From positions 110,528,680 through 110,592,679 of the forward strand of contig CM036160.1 in the NCBI GenBank assembly GCA_020631735.1: a stretch of 64,000 nt of DNA, given 5' to 3'. Below the pieces are notes generated by a model. That model worked only from the letters and a program-made list of their open reading frames with translations. It searched no databases and was not told where the DNA came from. The position numbers and the translations under genes were made by a program. This document shows, in pieces, positions 11,291 to 22,029 of this stretch (position 1 is the first letter of the stretch; every line of letters starts with the position of its first letter). This stretch comes from Saccharum officinarum. Taxonomy: Eukaryota; Streptophyta; Magnoliopsida; Poales; Poaceae.

Positions 11291-11300
11291 GTATTTATAC
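11291..11300 (-). promoter_or_regulatory. TATA box of element A LTR
   Basis: GTATAAATAC on the minus strand, in the LTR between the palindrome array and the PBS. This is the expected place for the RNA polymerase II start of the genomic transcript. Confidence 0.7.
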
Positions 11301-11339
11301 ACCCCTCAACGAAAACGAACCGTTATGTTCTGACACGGG

Positions 11340-11740
11340 CTGACCGGACGCGCTGGTCGAACTGACCGGACACGCCGGTCGCCCGTAACGGTCAGAACGC
11401 GATTTTGAACTGAACCACCGGACGCGCCGGTCAGGGGTGACCGGACGCGTCCGATCGTGCAAGGGACCTTACTGTGATCGCACCGGACGCGAGGCCGCGT
11501 CCGATCATTGATGACCGGACGCGTCCGGTCCTCTCTGGACCTTACTGGACTGTGACCGGACGCGCCGATCACAACCAGATCGCGTCCGACGAGCGTTCTC
11601 CCCAGAAGACACGTGTCAGCCACTGACCACCGCGTCCGGTCCTCGCGAGGACAGCGTCCGGTGGTCAGGGCCGAAACCTAGCCGTGGCAACGTACTGACC
11701 GGACGCGTCCGGTGCTGCCGAAGACCGCGTCCGGTCACTG
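11340..11740. repeat. CCGGACGCG palindrome array in LTR of element A
   Basis: About fifteen copies of GACCGGACGCG or its complement, in pairs that often form a perfect palindrome (GACCGGACGCGTCCGGTC at 11513-11530, and a similar one at 11697-11713). It sits immediately upstream of the LTR TATA box on the minus strand. Very dense CpG makes it a likely methylation or protein-binding target. Confidence 0.85.
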
Positions 11741-12178
11741 GAAAACAGCCCGAAACTTTCCGAAACGCGTCGCAACTTCAACCAAGTTGCTTTCAACTGA
11801 ACTTTGAGCTATTTTAGGGTTGCCTAGCGCCAAGTTTAACAAGTGTGCACCACACCTAAACATAGGACTCGCCTAGGTCAAGCTACCCATTCATGCCCCC
11901 CTTTATAGTACGGCCAAAAGAGAAAAACGAAGATCCTAACGACTATTCCGAATGTCACTCAACACCTCGACATCCGGAACTAACCGTCCTTAATCTTGAC
12001 GTCACTCTTTTGAAAACCGAAACGATTTCCATCAAGGGACACGAATACCATGGTGCCCAAAGCAGTTATCACCTCCATGACCTAACTTACCAAAGTTTCT
12101 GCAAAACACACGTTAGTCATGGTAATAAAGCGTTGTCATCAATTGCCGAAACCAAACCTCGGGGCCTAGATGCTTTCA

Positions 12179-13047
12179 GCGATCATCATTCGAACACGCC
12201 GTGTTTTACTGGGAAGGATCGAACCATGGGAACGAATGAACAGGGCTATCACCTTCTTTGGCCGGATCTTCCAATCTTTTTAGAAAACCAGTTCACTGCG
12301 CGCCCCACCCTGTCATCAGTCCTGTGTTGCCTATGCTTGCGCCCCAAAATGGTTGCTGACTTTGTACAACTCCGTAGGGCGTGCTACAGCAACACAACTT
12401 ACGCTTGCTGCTTGATGGTTTTTCCATCATCCAATCCACAACAAATCGAATGAATCCACTTCAGATTTCTTTTGATGAAAACCCTTGTTCCGCTCTCGCT
12501 CGCCGCTACTAACGGGGTCTCGGTTGATTTTCCTTCCTTTAGCTACTCAGATGTTTTAGTTCGCTAAGTTTGAAAAGTCCAAAGAGCGCAGACTAGCCAC
12601 GGAGCTTGGATACGGTTTCCCGATCGGAGATCCATGGATCACAGACGCTCTCTCCCCATGGCCTTTCGCCTCTAAAAGCGTCCTTCCTTCTCAATGCCCG
12701 GGCATCCATCCAATGCATGATTTTCGATAGCATCGAACATGAGCGGTAGACTGAACACCCACACAATCTCGATTTGACACAGCAACACTTTCCACCTCTC
12801 TTCCTTCCCTTGGATCAGATAGGAAATCCTCACTTTTCCAAGACAGAAGAGAAGCAAGCAACGGATTGAGCAACTAGCGTGAAAGCCGTTGCGCTAACGC
12901 GCATCCTCTTGCTTGATTTTTATACGATTTTCGTCCAACTAAGTAGAAAAGGACATACGAGTGTGGCTACACGTGGTATAGGGCTACTCGTCTCGCCGTA
13001 AGTTATTGACCAGTACCAAATGTGACAACCTTGGATCAGATAGGAAA
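12179..13047. other. Intergenic sequence, no gene recognised
   Basis: Host sequence right of element A. No protein homology or TE terminus was recognised. The 17-mer TTGGATCAGATAGGAAA occurs at 12810-12826 and again at 13031-13047, exactly where the assembly gap starts. Confidence 0.5.
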
Positions 13048-13714
13048 NNNNNNNNNNNNNNNNNNNNNNNNNNNNNNNNNNNNNNNNNNNNNNNNNNNNN
13101 NNNNNNNNNNNNNNNNNNNNNNNNNNNNNNNNNNNNNNNNNNNNNNNNNNNNNNNNNNNNNNNNNNNNNNNNNNNNNNNNNNNNNNNNNNNNNNNNNNNN
13201 NNNNNNNNNNNNNNNNNNNNNNNNNNNNNNNNNNNNNNNNNNNNNNNNNNNNNNNNNNNNNNNNNNNNNNNNNNNNNNNNNNNNNNNNNNNNNNNNNNNN
13301 NNNNNNNNNNNNNNNNNNNNNNNNNNNNNNNNNNNNNNNNNNNNNNNNNNNNNNNNNNNNNNNNNNNNNNNNNNNNNNNNNNNNNNNNNNNNNNNNNNNN
13401 NNNNNNNNNNNNNNNNNNNNNNNNNNNNNNNNNNNNNNNNNNNNNNNNNNNNNNNNNNNNNNNNNNNNNNNNNNNNNNNNNNNNNNNNNNNNNNNNNNNN
13501 NNNNNNNNNNNNNNNNNNNNNNNNNNNNNNNNNNNNNNNNNNNNNNNNNNNNNNNNNNNNNNNNNNNNNNNNNNNNNNNNNNNNNNNNNNNNNNNNNNNN
13601 NNNNNNNNNNNNNNNNNNNNNNNNNNNNNNNNNNNNNNNNNNNNNNNNNNNNNNNNNNNNNNNNNNNNNNNNNNNNNNNNNNNNNNNNNNNNNNNNNNNN
13701 NNNNNNNNNNNNNN
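13048..13714. other. Assembly gap (667 N)
   Basis: An unsequenced stretch. Open frames that read through it consist only of X residues and are meaningless. Confidence 0.99.
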
Positions 13715-13759
13715 TGGTAAAATTCTAGACTTAAAGAAATTCCAACAGCTCGACGTCAA

Positions 13760-13915
13760 GATTCATGGCACCAGGCTTGGCGCCAATGACGATGGCGCCA
13801 CGTTTGGCGCCAATGGTGACGGCGCCAAGGTGGCCGCCACATCACCGCCAGCTCGGCGTCATCGGTCAAGTGACATGGGGGCTTGGCGCCAACGTGGATA
13901 GCGCCAAGCTCTGGG
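13760..13915. repeat. GGCGCC-rich degenerate repeat patch
   Basis: The palindrome GGCGCC, usually as TTGGCGCCA or ATGGCGCCA, recurs six or so times in 150 bases, alternating with GACG/GTGACGG spacers. It looks like part of a transposon internal or subterminal repeat. The family is not recognised. Confidence 0.5.
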
Positions 13916-14186
13916 TCCATTTTCTAAAATCTTTCCGCCAGGGGTATATTTGAGATAATCTTTCAAAAAAAAGGCTAAAAAACAAAAAAGACGGGCCTGG
14001 TGGTATGCTTGCTATTTCCGGTTCTGAAGGTGGTGTTCTTGTCTCATGGTTCATGACTGTGTATGCCACATTTGCAATAGAATAGCTTGCAAATGCCATC
14101 CGTATCTCGGGTCATTATCCTCAGGTTCCATGGTGTCAGCAGCATGTGTCCCATGAAATGAAATAGCCAATCAAAGAGCTCTTCAG

Positions 14187-14298
14187 CCTGTTCGTTTCGC
14201 TGATTTATTGTGGCTGAAAGTACTGTTCACTGGTTTATTGTGAGAGAAAAACACTGCTGGATAGCTGCTGATTCTGCTGATAAGTCCAAACGAACAGG
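14187..14298. mobile_element. MITE, CCTGTTCG family, copy 1
   Basis: Terminal inverted repeats CCTGTTCG and CGAACAGG enclose 96 bases with the conserved core GATTTATTGTGAGAGAAAAA and a self-complementary interior. Two other members lie at 25144-25257 and 40556-40658. The superfamily was not determined. Confidence 0.75.
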
Positions 14299-14399
14299 TT
14301 GCTTGTTATTTCCCCCTTGTGTTGTGATTAAGAACCTTGAGCTGGCGTGGGCAGCTACATACATACCCCTTCCGTGACTGACTGTGAGGCACCAACGCA

Positions 14400-15750
14400 A
14401 CGGCAAAGAACATCTTTGACCATGCATGTGATCCATGGTGCAGTCACATACTTTGGCAGGTCGTCAGCTGGTGGCTGGGGCTGGGCCAATGATGCAGCAC
14501 CTCAGTCGTGTGGTTCAGTGATATCTCAGTCCCAGGCTGCTGCTGCTGAATGAATGGATCATTAGGATGGTCCTGCCTGTCCTGCGACGGTGTCCGTCCG
14601 TCGATGGTGAGCAAGCGGCCGTTAGCACTGTTCCATTGGCGTGGCGCTAGCACAGCGCAGGCTCTCCGCGCGGCCCCGTCTGAGCATGAGAGATTCTCAG
14701 AGAGAGCATGCGGCCAGCGACCGGGACGTCGCAGCCGCCGACTGGACTGATGCGCGAGTGATGTGGCGAGGTGACGAGCGAGTGAGACCGACCCGGCGGT
14801 GCAGGCACTGGCTTGTGCTTGTCCTCGGTTGGAGCACAGCAGCGTGCTGGGCGCCAAGAACTCACCAATCAGAAACAAAAGATGGTTGGGTGGGCTTGTG
14901 GTCCATGCCCTGATGCAGTGATGCTTATTCGTGCTTCCCAGGGAGATGGCTTGCGTCCTGCCTAATTCTCCTTTGAGTTGATTTGAAGACGATGGATGGA
15001 TGCTAAACAAGAGACAGCGACAAGTGCGCGCATGCCCTCTTTCCCTCGTCTCAGTCCAGTCCTACCCTATCCCTCGCGTGTAATCAGGCCGCCCTTTGGA
15101 AGATCGATGGCCAACACGATGGGGGCGACGCCGGCGGGCAGATTATTAGGCGAGCCGAGCCGGGAGGGTGGCTGCTGACGCCCGGACATGTTTAGACGGC
15201 ATCGGTGGCCAACCTTTGAAATTGAAAAGGTGCCAGAAACGTATGTACGAGCGAAGCTGTTTGGTAGTAGAGCTCGAGAAGTGGTTGATTTTTCCGCTCT
15301 AGAAACGATGGACCGCGGGCGCACTCTGGAAGGCCCCCCTCCCGCAGTGCAGTGTTTGCAAGCCACCGACAACGCTGCGCCTGCACCGGCCGGCCGGAGC
15401 TCAGCTCACAGCACAGAGCCACAGATTGCCCTGCGCCCACGCTACGCTCCGGACACGGCGCATGTGACGCCAACCTGCGCGGCTGCCCCCGGCCTCGGCT
15501 TTTCACCGCCACTGCCTGGAGTCACTGCCCTGTACAGTCCTTGTGGTGCTGGAGCGGGCACGGGGCACGGCCCGTTGGACCCGTCCACATGCTGACATGC
15601 TGTGGCCTGTGGGGGCTAGCTCGGCGTCAGCAGCAGCCACCTTTGCGGCGGCCGGCGTGCGTACGTGCCTCCTCGGAAGCTAGCCTCCGCCGTGTCCGTC
15701 CAAAGCTCCATGATTTCCTCCCCCCGCTCTGTTTGGCCTTTCTTCTGTAG
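14400..15750. other. GC-rich intergenic stretch without a recognised gene
   Basis: This is moderately GC-rich sequence with overlapping open frames on both strands (for example 14444-15010 minus and 15188-15595 plus). They lack recognisable domains and have Arg/Pro/Ser-rich composition. They are most likely GC-driven chance frames. No gene is called. Confidence 0.45.
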
Positions 15751-15887
15751 TAATAAAAAGCTGTTACGAATGACCACTCTGTCTCTGTGCATTATTAGCA
15801 GAACTCCTATCCTAGTCCTAGTAGGAAGAATTCGCTACTGTTAAGCTCACTTGTACGAATACATCGGTACCAGCAGAAACTAAGGGC

Positions 15888-16195
15888 TTGATTAGCTTCT
15901 CTCCTTAGAGTTTACACCATGTCCCATCGAATGTATGGACACATATATAGAGTATTAAATATAGATTAAAAAATAACTAATTGTACATATTGCGACTATT
16001 TTGTGAGACGAATCTTTTAAGCCTAATTAGTTCAGGACGGATTAAGTAGGCTTAATAAATTCGTCTCGCGGTTTACTGACGGATTATGTAATTTGTTTTT
16101 TTATTAGTATCCAAACACCCTATACGACACCTCCATATAACACCCGATGTGACACCATAAAACTTTACACCTTAAAACTAAACGTGGCCTCAACG
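15888..16195. mobile_element. MITE with GAGACGAAT...ATTCGTCTC interior
   Basis: A common grass element of about 300 bp. It has GGGCTTGATTAG-type and CTAAACGTGGCC-type ends. Internal inverted segments are AGACGAATCTTTTAAGCCTAATTAG and its partner TTAATAAATTCGTCTCG. A related copy lies at 23127-23482 and a more diverged one at 21449-21711. Confidence 0.7.
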
Positions 16196-16656
16196 GTGCC
16201 AAAGCCACATTCGATCTAGGGGGGAGAGAAAAGATTCATGCTGTTGCAGTCAGTCACATGCTCAAGCCTTTCCGTTCGTTCCTCTATCAACAAGGGACCA
16301 GAAGGTGCCCTTCTCCATCTCGCACCTTCAGGCTCAGCTTCACAACGAGTCATCAGCCACCACCACTGCACCGATTCGCCGATGAAGCAGGCAGGCAGGC
16401 ACGGCACCTTTAATCGTAGTACGCGCATCCATTTCTGACGAGAATCACTTGGCACTATCTCTGTAGTCTGTACTACAAACGTAATGGGAAAAAAACCAGG
16501 GTCAAGAAAGAAAAAGAAAAGAAAAGAATGAAAGGCCGGTAGTTGCTCAGTCCTCGTCGCCGGCGATTGAAAACAAGCGCCGGGTCTCGTCACCGGCTCC
16601 GGCTCACCCGTTCTGCTCCTCCTCGCTGCCTTTTTCCATCCTGCAGCTCCATTCAT

Positions 16657-16901
16657 GGCCTGTTTAGATGCCAAAAATTTTTGGCTAAAATTCCTATAGC
16701 ATTTTTCGTCGTTATTTGGCAAAATTTATCCAATCATGGACTAACTAGGCTTAAAAGATTCGTCTCGACATTTACAGACAAACTGTGCACTTAGTTATTT
16801 TTTTTAACTATATTTAATGCTCCATACATGCGTCTAAAGATTCGATGTGATGGGTATTGCGCAAAAATTTTTGGCTCATTTTGGCCATCTAAACCAGACC
16901 T
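16657..16901. mobile_element. MITE, GGCCTGTTTAGATGCC ends
   Basis: The ends GGCCTGTTTAGATGCC and GGCCATCTAAACCAGACC are near-complementary. The interior shares the AGATTCGTCTCG and TAGTTATTTTTT segments with the neighbouring MITE family. The element is 245 bp long. Confidence 0.7.
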
Positions 16902-18552
16902 CAGAGGAAAAAGACTGGTACCTGACGCAATTTCATATTCACGACCTACAAATTGCGCCGTGCTAGCTTTTCCTTTGTGAGCAGACAAATATAAACGTCA
17001 AGATATATAATCAGCTGCCGGGCCTGCAAATCTCGGCTCGTCTCTTTCGTCTTTCGCGCGAAGAAGCGGCCAAAGAGATGGATGGAACAAAGCGACGCGG
17101 TTGCTGTTGCTAGTAGCCTGCCTTGTCTGCATTCTTCTCTGACGAAGCTTAAAGTCAGGCGCGCCATTAATTAGGACTTGGCTCCAAAGCAACCTCACCA
17201 TGGGGACGACGAGACGACGCCTGATGACTGATAATACGTGATTACTTCGCGTCTGCGTCTGCGTCTGCGTCTGCGGGTGCGGGAGATAAGCATGCATTGC
17301 ATGCTTGGCTTGCCGTAATCACTAATCACTACATTGTGATGTCTCAGGAGTCAGGAAACCATTTTCAGCGTTTCATCATGCATGCATGCCTGCGATCGCA
17401 AGGCTCCGTTTTTCCCGGGCCCGGCGATTCTGCGACGGGTTACCTAAATTTTACTACTAGTTGTAGTTCTCAGCCGAGTTTTGGATCCAAATCATTCTCG
17501 CAGTGTAAAAAAAAATCTAAAGACCTGTTGGAGTAGCTCGAACGATCATTCAACCAAAACTGTTGCTTTATCATTGCTTTTCTATTATCAGCATGTAGAT
17601 ATAGAAAAGTGATAAAGATCGTTTTATAATAAGAAGAAAAGATTTGCTAATTTGTACTAGCCACTAGGCTAGCTAGAGATTATCCAGAAAGAGGGTCTCA
17701 TTATGCACTAGATGGCCCCAATTTTCCCGTGGAGCAACACGTATGCCTCTACTGTCATCTCTGACAGAGAAACGAAACGATAGCATGATTGAGTGACACT
17801 TAACAGAGATCCTCTGACGGGTGGGAATCTCGAGGCTAAGCTCGGGCAGGTTAATCAATCAATTCCTAGTTCCTATTAGCTCATTTTAAAAAAAAAATTA
17901 AAGTATATTAATCAATCGATCAATCAAATCTCAGGAGGAGAAAGGAAAGGAAAAGGGAGACCAGACAAATGGGCTCATGCTTTGCAGTGCAAGAGTGCAA
18001 AGCAAGACACTTCCGAGACCTGTCCACCAGCAACTTCCCTATTAAAGAAACCGTGTAAAAGGAGCACTCTGGTCGCCCTCCATCTTGTCCGAGTGTCGGC
18101 TGGTTAATCCGTCAGCTTAGGAAAAGGAATTACAGTTGCAAAAGATGATGCCATGCAAATCACAAGTATTTATTTGCAAATATATCAGATTTGAGGCGCC
18201 TAGATGTAAATATGCGTGTATTTTTCTAGGGTACAGAAAGTCAAATACCAGAGGTAACTGTCCAGTAGAAGCAGAGTATATACAGACGCAGCAGGGTTAT
18301 GTTATGTGACAGGAGTGGGGATAAACTATTTGAGAAGCTGCCAATCAGAAAGGCCAGACTGACTTGGAAGCAGACTGCTCTGCTGTACTAAAGGATGTCT
18401 TAGCCCTTAATACGAAGTACTAGCAGTGATGCATGTTCAAAGTACATACTATAGGAGTACGTTGCTTGTCCTGTTGGCCTTTTTTACTGTGGGCTGTGGT
18501 GTGCTCAACTCCAACAGGTGGTGTGTATTTATTTGTTTGTTATTTTTATTTA
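16902..18552. other. Intergenic, nothing recognised
   Basis: AT-rich noncoding sequence. A short CGTCTG hexamer repeat lies at 17248-17275. No domain-bearing frame was seen. Confidence 0.5.
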
Positions 18553-20700
18553 CTAGTAAATATGCCCGTGCGTTGCTACGGGTCAATAATATATATTTTT
18601 ATTATTATTATTTAATATGTTTGAGCTTCAACGTTTAATATGTAGATGTTGAAGAATTAATACATGACACTATTACTAATTAGAGGCCCCAAGCTTCCAC
18701 GTTAATTCTCACCAGACACGCTAAGAAAAAAGATAGATGCTAAAAATTATCACGTTAATCAGAAACATCCAACCATCCAATCAAAAGACCAGCCATTTAT
18801 AACCATTAAATCTATTTTGTTTTCTATAAGAAATTAGCCACCTCTACCATTATATAGTATATATAAAAAGATAGTCCAAAATCTTATTAATGGGGAGAAC
18901 AAAAAATTCAGCCTCATATGGAGAAAATCTCGAACAGCAACTGCCATCATGTTTTAATCTATTATTAACAAAAGCTTGAGACCCTACCACGCCCGCGGCG
19001 GCCTCCGTCTTCCCCTACCCCTCTTCTGCCACTGCTTTCTTCTCCAATTCTGGCGAGAATGGCTATGACGCCCCTGCCATGACCTGTCCCGGTTGCCTCC
19101 ACCATCGCTAGGACCCAAAGCCACCCGCCCCCACTGCCTGGACGGTTTGTCTCCTCCAGAACCCCTTCAATGCCCTCCGAATTTGGAGATGAAAGAGGGG
19201 GGAGAGGTCGGAGAGGGAGGCCGATGGCTACAACTCTCCGTCTTCTTTAACTCTGGTGGGGGCGCGGGTGCAGGTGCGTGGGAGCTCGCACGTCGCCTGA
19301 AAGCACTTCAAATTTCCGTCGATTTAAATATAGGAAGCGTGATATTTAAAACCCACATACATGCTCACATATTTATCTCTTTTTATCTTTCTTAGATTAG
19401 ATTTCCAAAAATCGAGAATTCTCAACAGTGCTGTGCGAAAATCCTTGGATTCCTATTCTTTCTCTCTCCACGAGAGAAAGGCAACAGCAGGAGAGGACGT
19501 CTCCTTTCTTCTGCCAACGACCTTGCTGCTATCTCTATCTTCTTCCTAAAATAAATTGAATACATCAGCACGGCTTCCCAATCTGAGCAGCTCCAACTCT
19601 AACTTCCTGTCATGCCAAATTCTAATCCAAAAAGCATGAGACCCTAAATTTTGTTCATCTCGTTCTTATGATGCTCTCTCCACCGAGCAATAAGCTGTAG
19701 TTGGCCTGGCCGCTCCCTCGCACCGGACCGGATGCAAACAGGCAACACATATCTCCTTCCCTTGTTGACGCCAAGCACCAGCATAAGAACCATCCAATCC
19801 AGCTGATCCCCGGATCCTCCTCTCTTATTCGATAGAAGTGAAGCAGCAAATCGGCAAAGACCAGTTGCAGAACACCTCGCGCGAAGCATCGGCTCCACCT
19901 GCATCTCTCTGGTTCGCTCTGTCAATTTTCATCGCCCAGTCTTCCGTCTTGTCGGCAGCTACTGCAGGTGCAGCATGTCCACGCGAGGGCCTTGAAAGCC
20001 ACCGACACAACACCACCTCTAGAGCTACTGCTAGCACGGATCGACTCAAGAAGCGTTGGGGGCCTCCCCATCGGCATCTTCAGTGCCGGACTCCCAGGTG
20101 AGGCTCGGCACACTCACGCGATGTGGTCTGGGGCATGTGCGTGCGCCAGGTGCATCGTGCCGGCGCCGCGTCGACCCGCCAGGGAGCAGCTCCATCGGCA
20201 TCTTCAGTGCCAGGTGAGGTTAAGCACGCTCACGCAATGTGATCTGGGGCGTGTGCGTGCACCGGGTGCATCGTGCCAGCGCCGCGTCGTCCTGCTACCC
20301 GCAATGATGCTCATGTGCTCATCTTCCTAACTTCTCGTTCTTAATTTATATTTATATTTATATATATTATTTCTGATATCTGCGAGTCATAGACGGCCAC
20401 GGGGAATAGATTCCTAATTTGATCGTTGGCGTTCCAATGACGCGAGGCTGAGCCGGGCTCCCGTGAGGCAAGATGACGGACAACAGAAGCTAATTGGACA
20501 CGGATAGACGAAAAAAGAATGCGGATTAGGCCAGACCAAACCAAAAAAATAGAAGAAATTTTGCCTTTTATAGAGAAAAATCAGACGTGGAAAATTTTAG
20601 ACCGGAGGACAACCCGAACTGGAATAGAACCTGGAGTGGAAGAAAAAGAGGTGGAAAAAAATCTTGGCGGAAATTTTGCCTCTTTATTATTAGGTATAGA
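18553..20700 (-). mobile_element. Non-autonomous Helitron (2148 bp)
   Basis: On the minus strand the element starts TCTATACCTAATAATAAAG at 20700 and ends CTAG at 18553-18556. The end is preceded by the hairpin CCCGTAGCAACGCACGGG. It is flanked by A on the 5' side and T on the 3' side, the canonical A|T insertion of rolling-circle transposons. There are no terminal inverted repeats or target duplication, as expected. The interior (about 18970-20330) is GC-rich and looks like captured genic sequence, but no Rep/helicase or known protein is recognisable. An imperfect 124-bp tandem duplication lies at 20069-20300. Confidence 0.85.
20069..20300. repeat. Imperfect 124-bp tandem duplication inside Helitron
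   Basis: The two copies begin with CATCGGCATCTTCAGTGCC at 20069 and 20193. They continue through GTGCGTGC...GGTGCATCGTGCC...GCGCCGCGTCG with scattered substitutions and small gaps. Confidence 0.8.
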
Positions 20701-21448
20701 TTTGGTTTCTTGGAATCCTCTGCCAATGCTATGTGGAGAGGCGTGCCACCTCATTTTAAATGGCGAGAGATGTACTAGTGTCTGGGTCCTTTGTTCTTGA
20801 GAAACTTAATCTCGTGAAGAACACCATGTCCCCTATTTTAATCATGGAAGAAATAGGTTAAAATATGAGTCTTCCACTGGGTTAAATAATTTCGGACTTT
20901 GGCCTCTGTGCAGGAGGACACATGTTCAATCTATGGCATTTAGTTTGAACTCTGAAGGGATTTTGTTACCACAGATGAATTTTAAGAGCAAAACCTGATT
21001 CATTTTCGGAACAAATAAATGTGCATTATTATAACTTATCAGTAATTGATCTATAATATGTGTTTAGCAAGTTCGGTAAATTAGATAGTAATATCAATTG
21101 ATACATAAGCATCATAGCATATAAAATTTAGGAGAAAATAAAAAAACTATAATTTCATAATTTGTACCATCATGAGTTCATAATTGCACTTTTGTTCGAT
21201 TTGGTTTTGTTGACCCGTACACGAGTAATGAGTTCATCATCGCAGTTAAACAATGCTAACAAGACACCAAGTTCTAGTACTCGGCGGGTGATCAACCCAA
21301 ATCCTGGTGTTCACCTACTCTGCAGGAAGAAGAAAAAAAAATATGAAAAGGTGGTGGGACATTGCAATCTCATGAGCACAAAACTAGCACCTAGACCAAG
21401 CCGCACTTGCACTGTTTTATGGAATTGTGGTGCAGTACTGGCGCTTTT
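20701..21448. other. Intergenic, nothing recognised
   Basis: Noncoding sequence right of the Helitron. The short frame at 21162-21467 has no recognisable domain. Confidence 0.45.
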
Positions 21449-21711
21449 ACCCTTGTTTAGTTCCTAATTCTCTCCCAAATTCCACTATACAAAAAGAAGA
21501 TTCCCGTCATATTAAAATGTCGACAAATGCATGGAGTACTAAATGTTGATGAAATAAAAAACTAATTGTACAGTTTTGTTGTACTTTGCGAGACGAACAT
21601 TTTAAGCCTAGTTAGTCAAAATTTAGATAATTTTTACCAAATACAAACGAAATACTAGAAGAATTCTGATACAGTGTTTTTCTCCCCTATTTTATGAGCT
21701 AAACGAGACCT
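21449..21711. mobile_element. MITE, CCTTGTTTAGTTCC type
   Basis: The left end CCTTGTTTAGTTCC pairs with the degraded right end GAGCTAAACGAGACC. The interior has the typical TTTGCGAGACGAA and TTTTAAGCCTAGTTAG segments. Confidence 0.65.
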
Positions 21712-21888
21712 TACGCATCACATCGGTACAAATCATTGTGGCGCCAGCGCCACAACACAGAACTGTACAAATGTCGGTTTCCAGACCCAATCTCTGAGCA
21801 TGTCATTTGTATTGGACTTCTGTTCCTACATCAGCAACGAATAAAGTTTAAGAAACTAAAATTCCACAAATCATAACAGAAACCACTT

Positions 21889-22029
21889 AGGCCTTATTTG
21901 GACGCATATGTATCCACTTCAATCCACATGTGTTAGAGTAGATTGGAGTAGAACTTAGTTCAATTCCACTCCAATCCACTTCAACCCATGTGGATTTAGA
22001 TGAATACATGCGCATCAAACAAGACCTTA
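21889..22029. mobile_element. Small foldback MITE, copy 1
   Basis: About 140 bp, largely self-complementary: CCACTTCAATCCACATGTGT in the left arm and AATCCACTTCAACCCATGTGG around the loop, with AGGCCTTATTTGGACGCAT and ATGCGCATCAAACAAGACC ends. A second copy is at 41003-41140. Confidence 0.7.

Larger units (their letters stand above)
1..12178 (-). mobile_element. Sirevirus-type Ty1-copia retrotransposon A (left end off window)
   Basis: This is a minus-strand LTR retrotransposon. Reading from right to left it has the 5' LTR (10582-12178), primer binding site, gag, protease-integrase-RT-RNase H, an additional large env-like ORF, a polypurine tract and the first 343 bases of the 3' LTR. The integrase-before-RT order places it in Ty1-copia. 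The large gag with two CCHC knuckles, the extra ORF after pol and repeated polypurine tracts are Sirevirus (SIRE/Maximus lineage) traits known from maize and soybean relatives. The 343 visible bases of the 3' LTR match the 5' LTR without a difference, so insertion was recent. Even so, the copy carries one frameshift in RNase H and one stop in the env-like ORF. The left target duplication lies outside the window, so the insertion site cannot be verified. Confidence 0.93.
10582..12178 (-). repeat. 5' LTR of element A (1597 bp)
   Basis: The LTR is bounded by TGAAAG and CTTTCA, giving TG...CA ends with a six-base inverted repeat. It abuts the PBS on the left and host sequence GCGAT on the right. 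The U3 contains a CpG-rich palindrome array (11340-11740), with TATAAATA (11292-11299) downstream of it in the element's direction. The open frame reported at 11893 is the LTR itself running into host DNA. Confidence 0.93.

Noticed and set aside
11893..12453. 186-residue plus-strand frame, also seen at 58-366
   Set aside because: It lies in the LTR of element A on the strand opposite to the element, recurs in both LTRs, and runs on into host DNA. No domain.
12920..13759. Frames of 232-279 residues over the gap
   Set aside because: They consist almost entirely of X from the N run.
14444..15010. 188-residue minus frame in a GC-rich stretch
   Set aside because: No recognisable motif, Ser/Pro/Arg-rich, and overlapped by frames on both strands.
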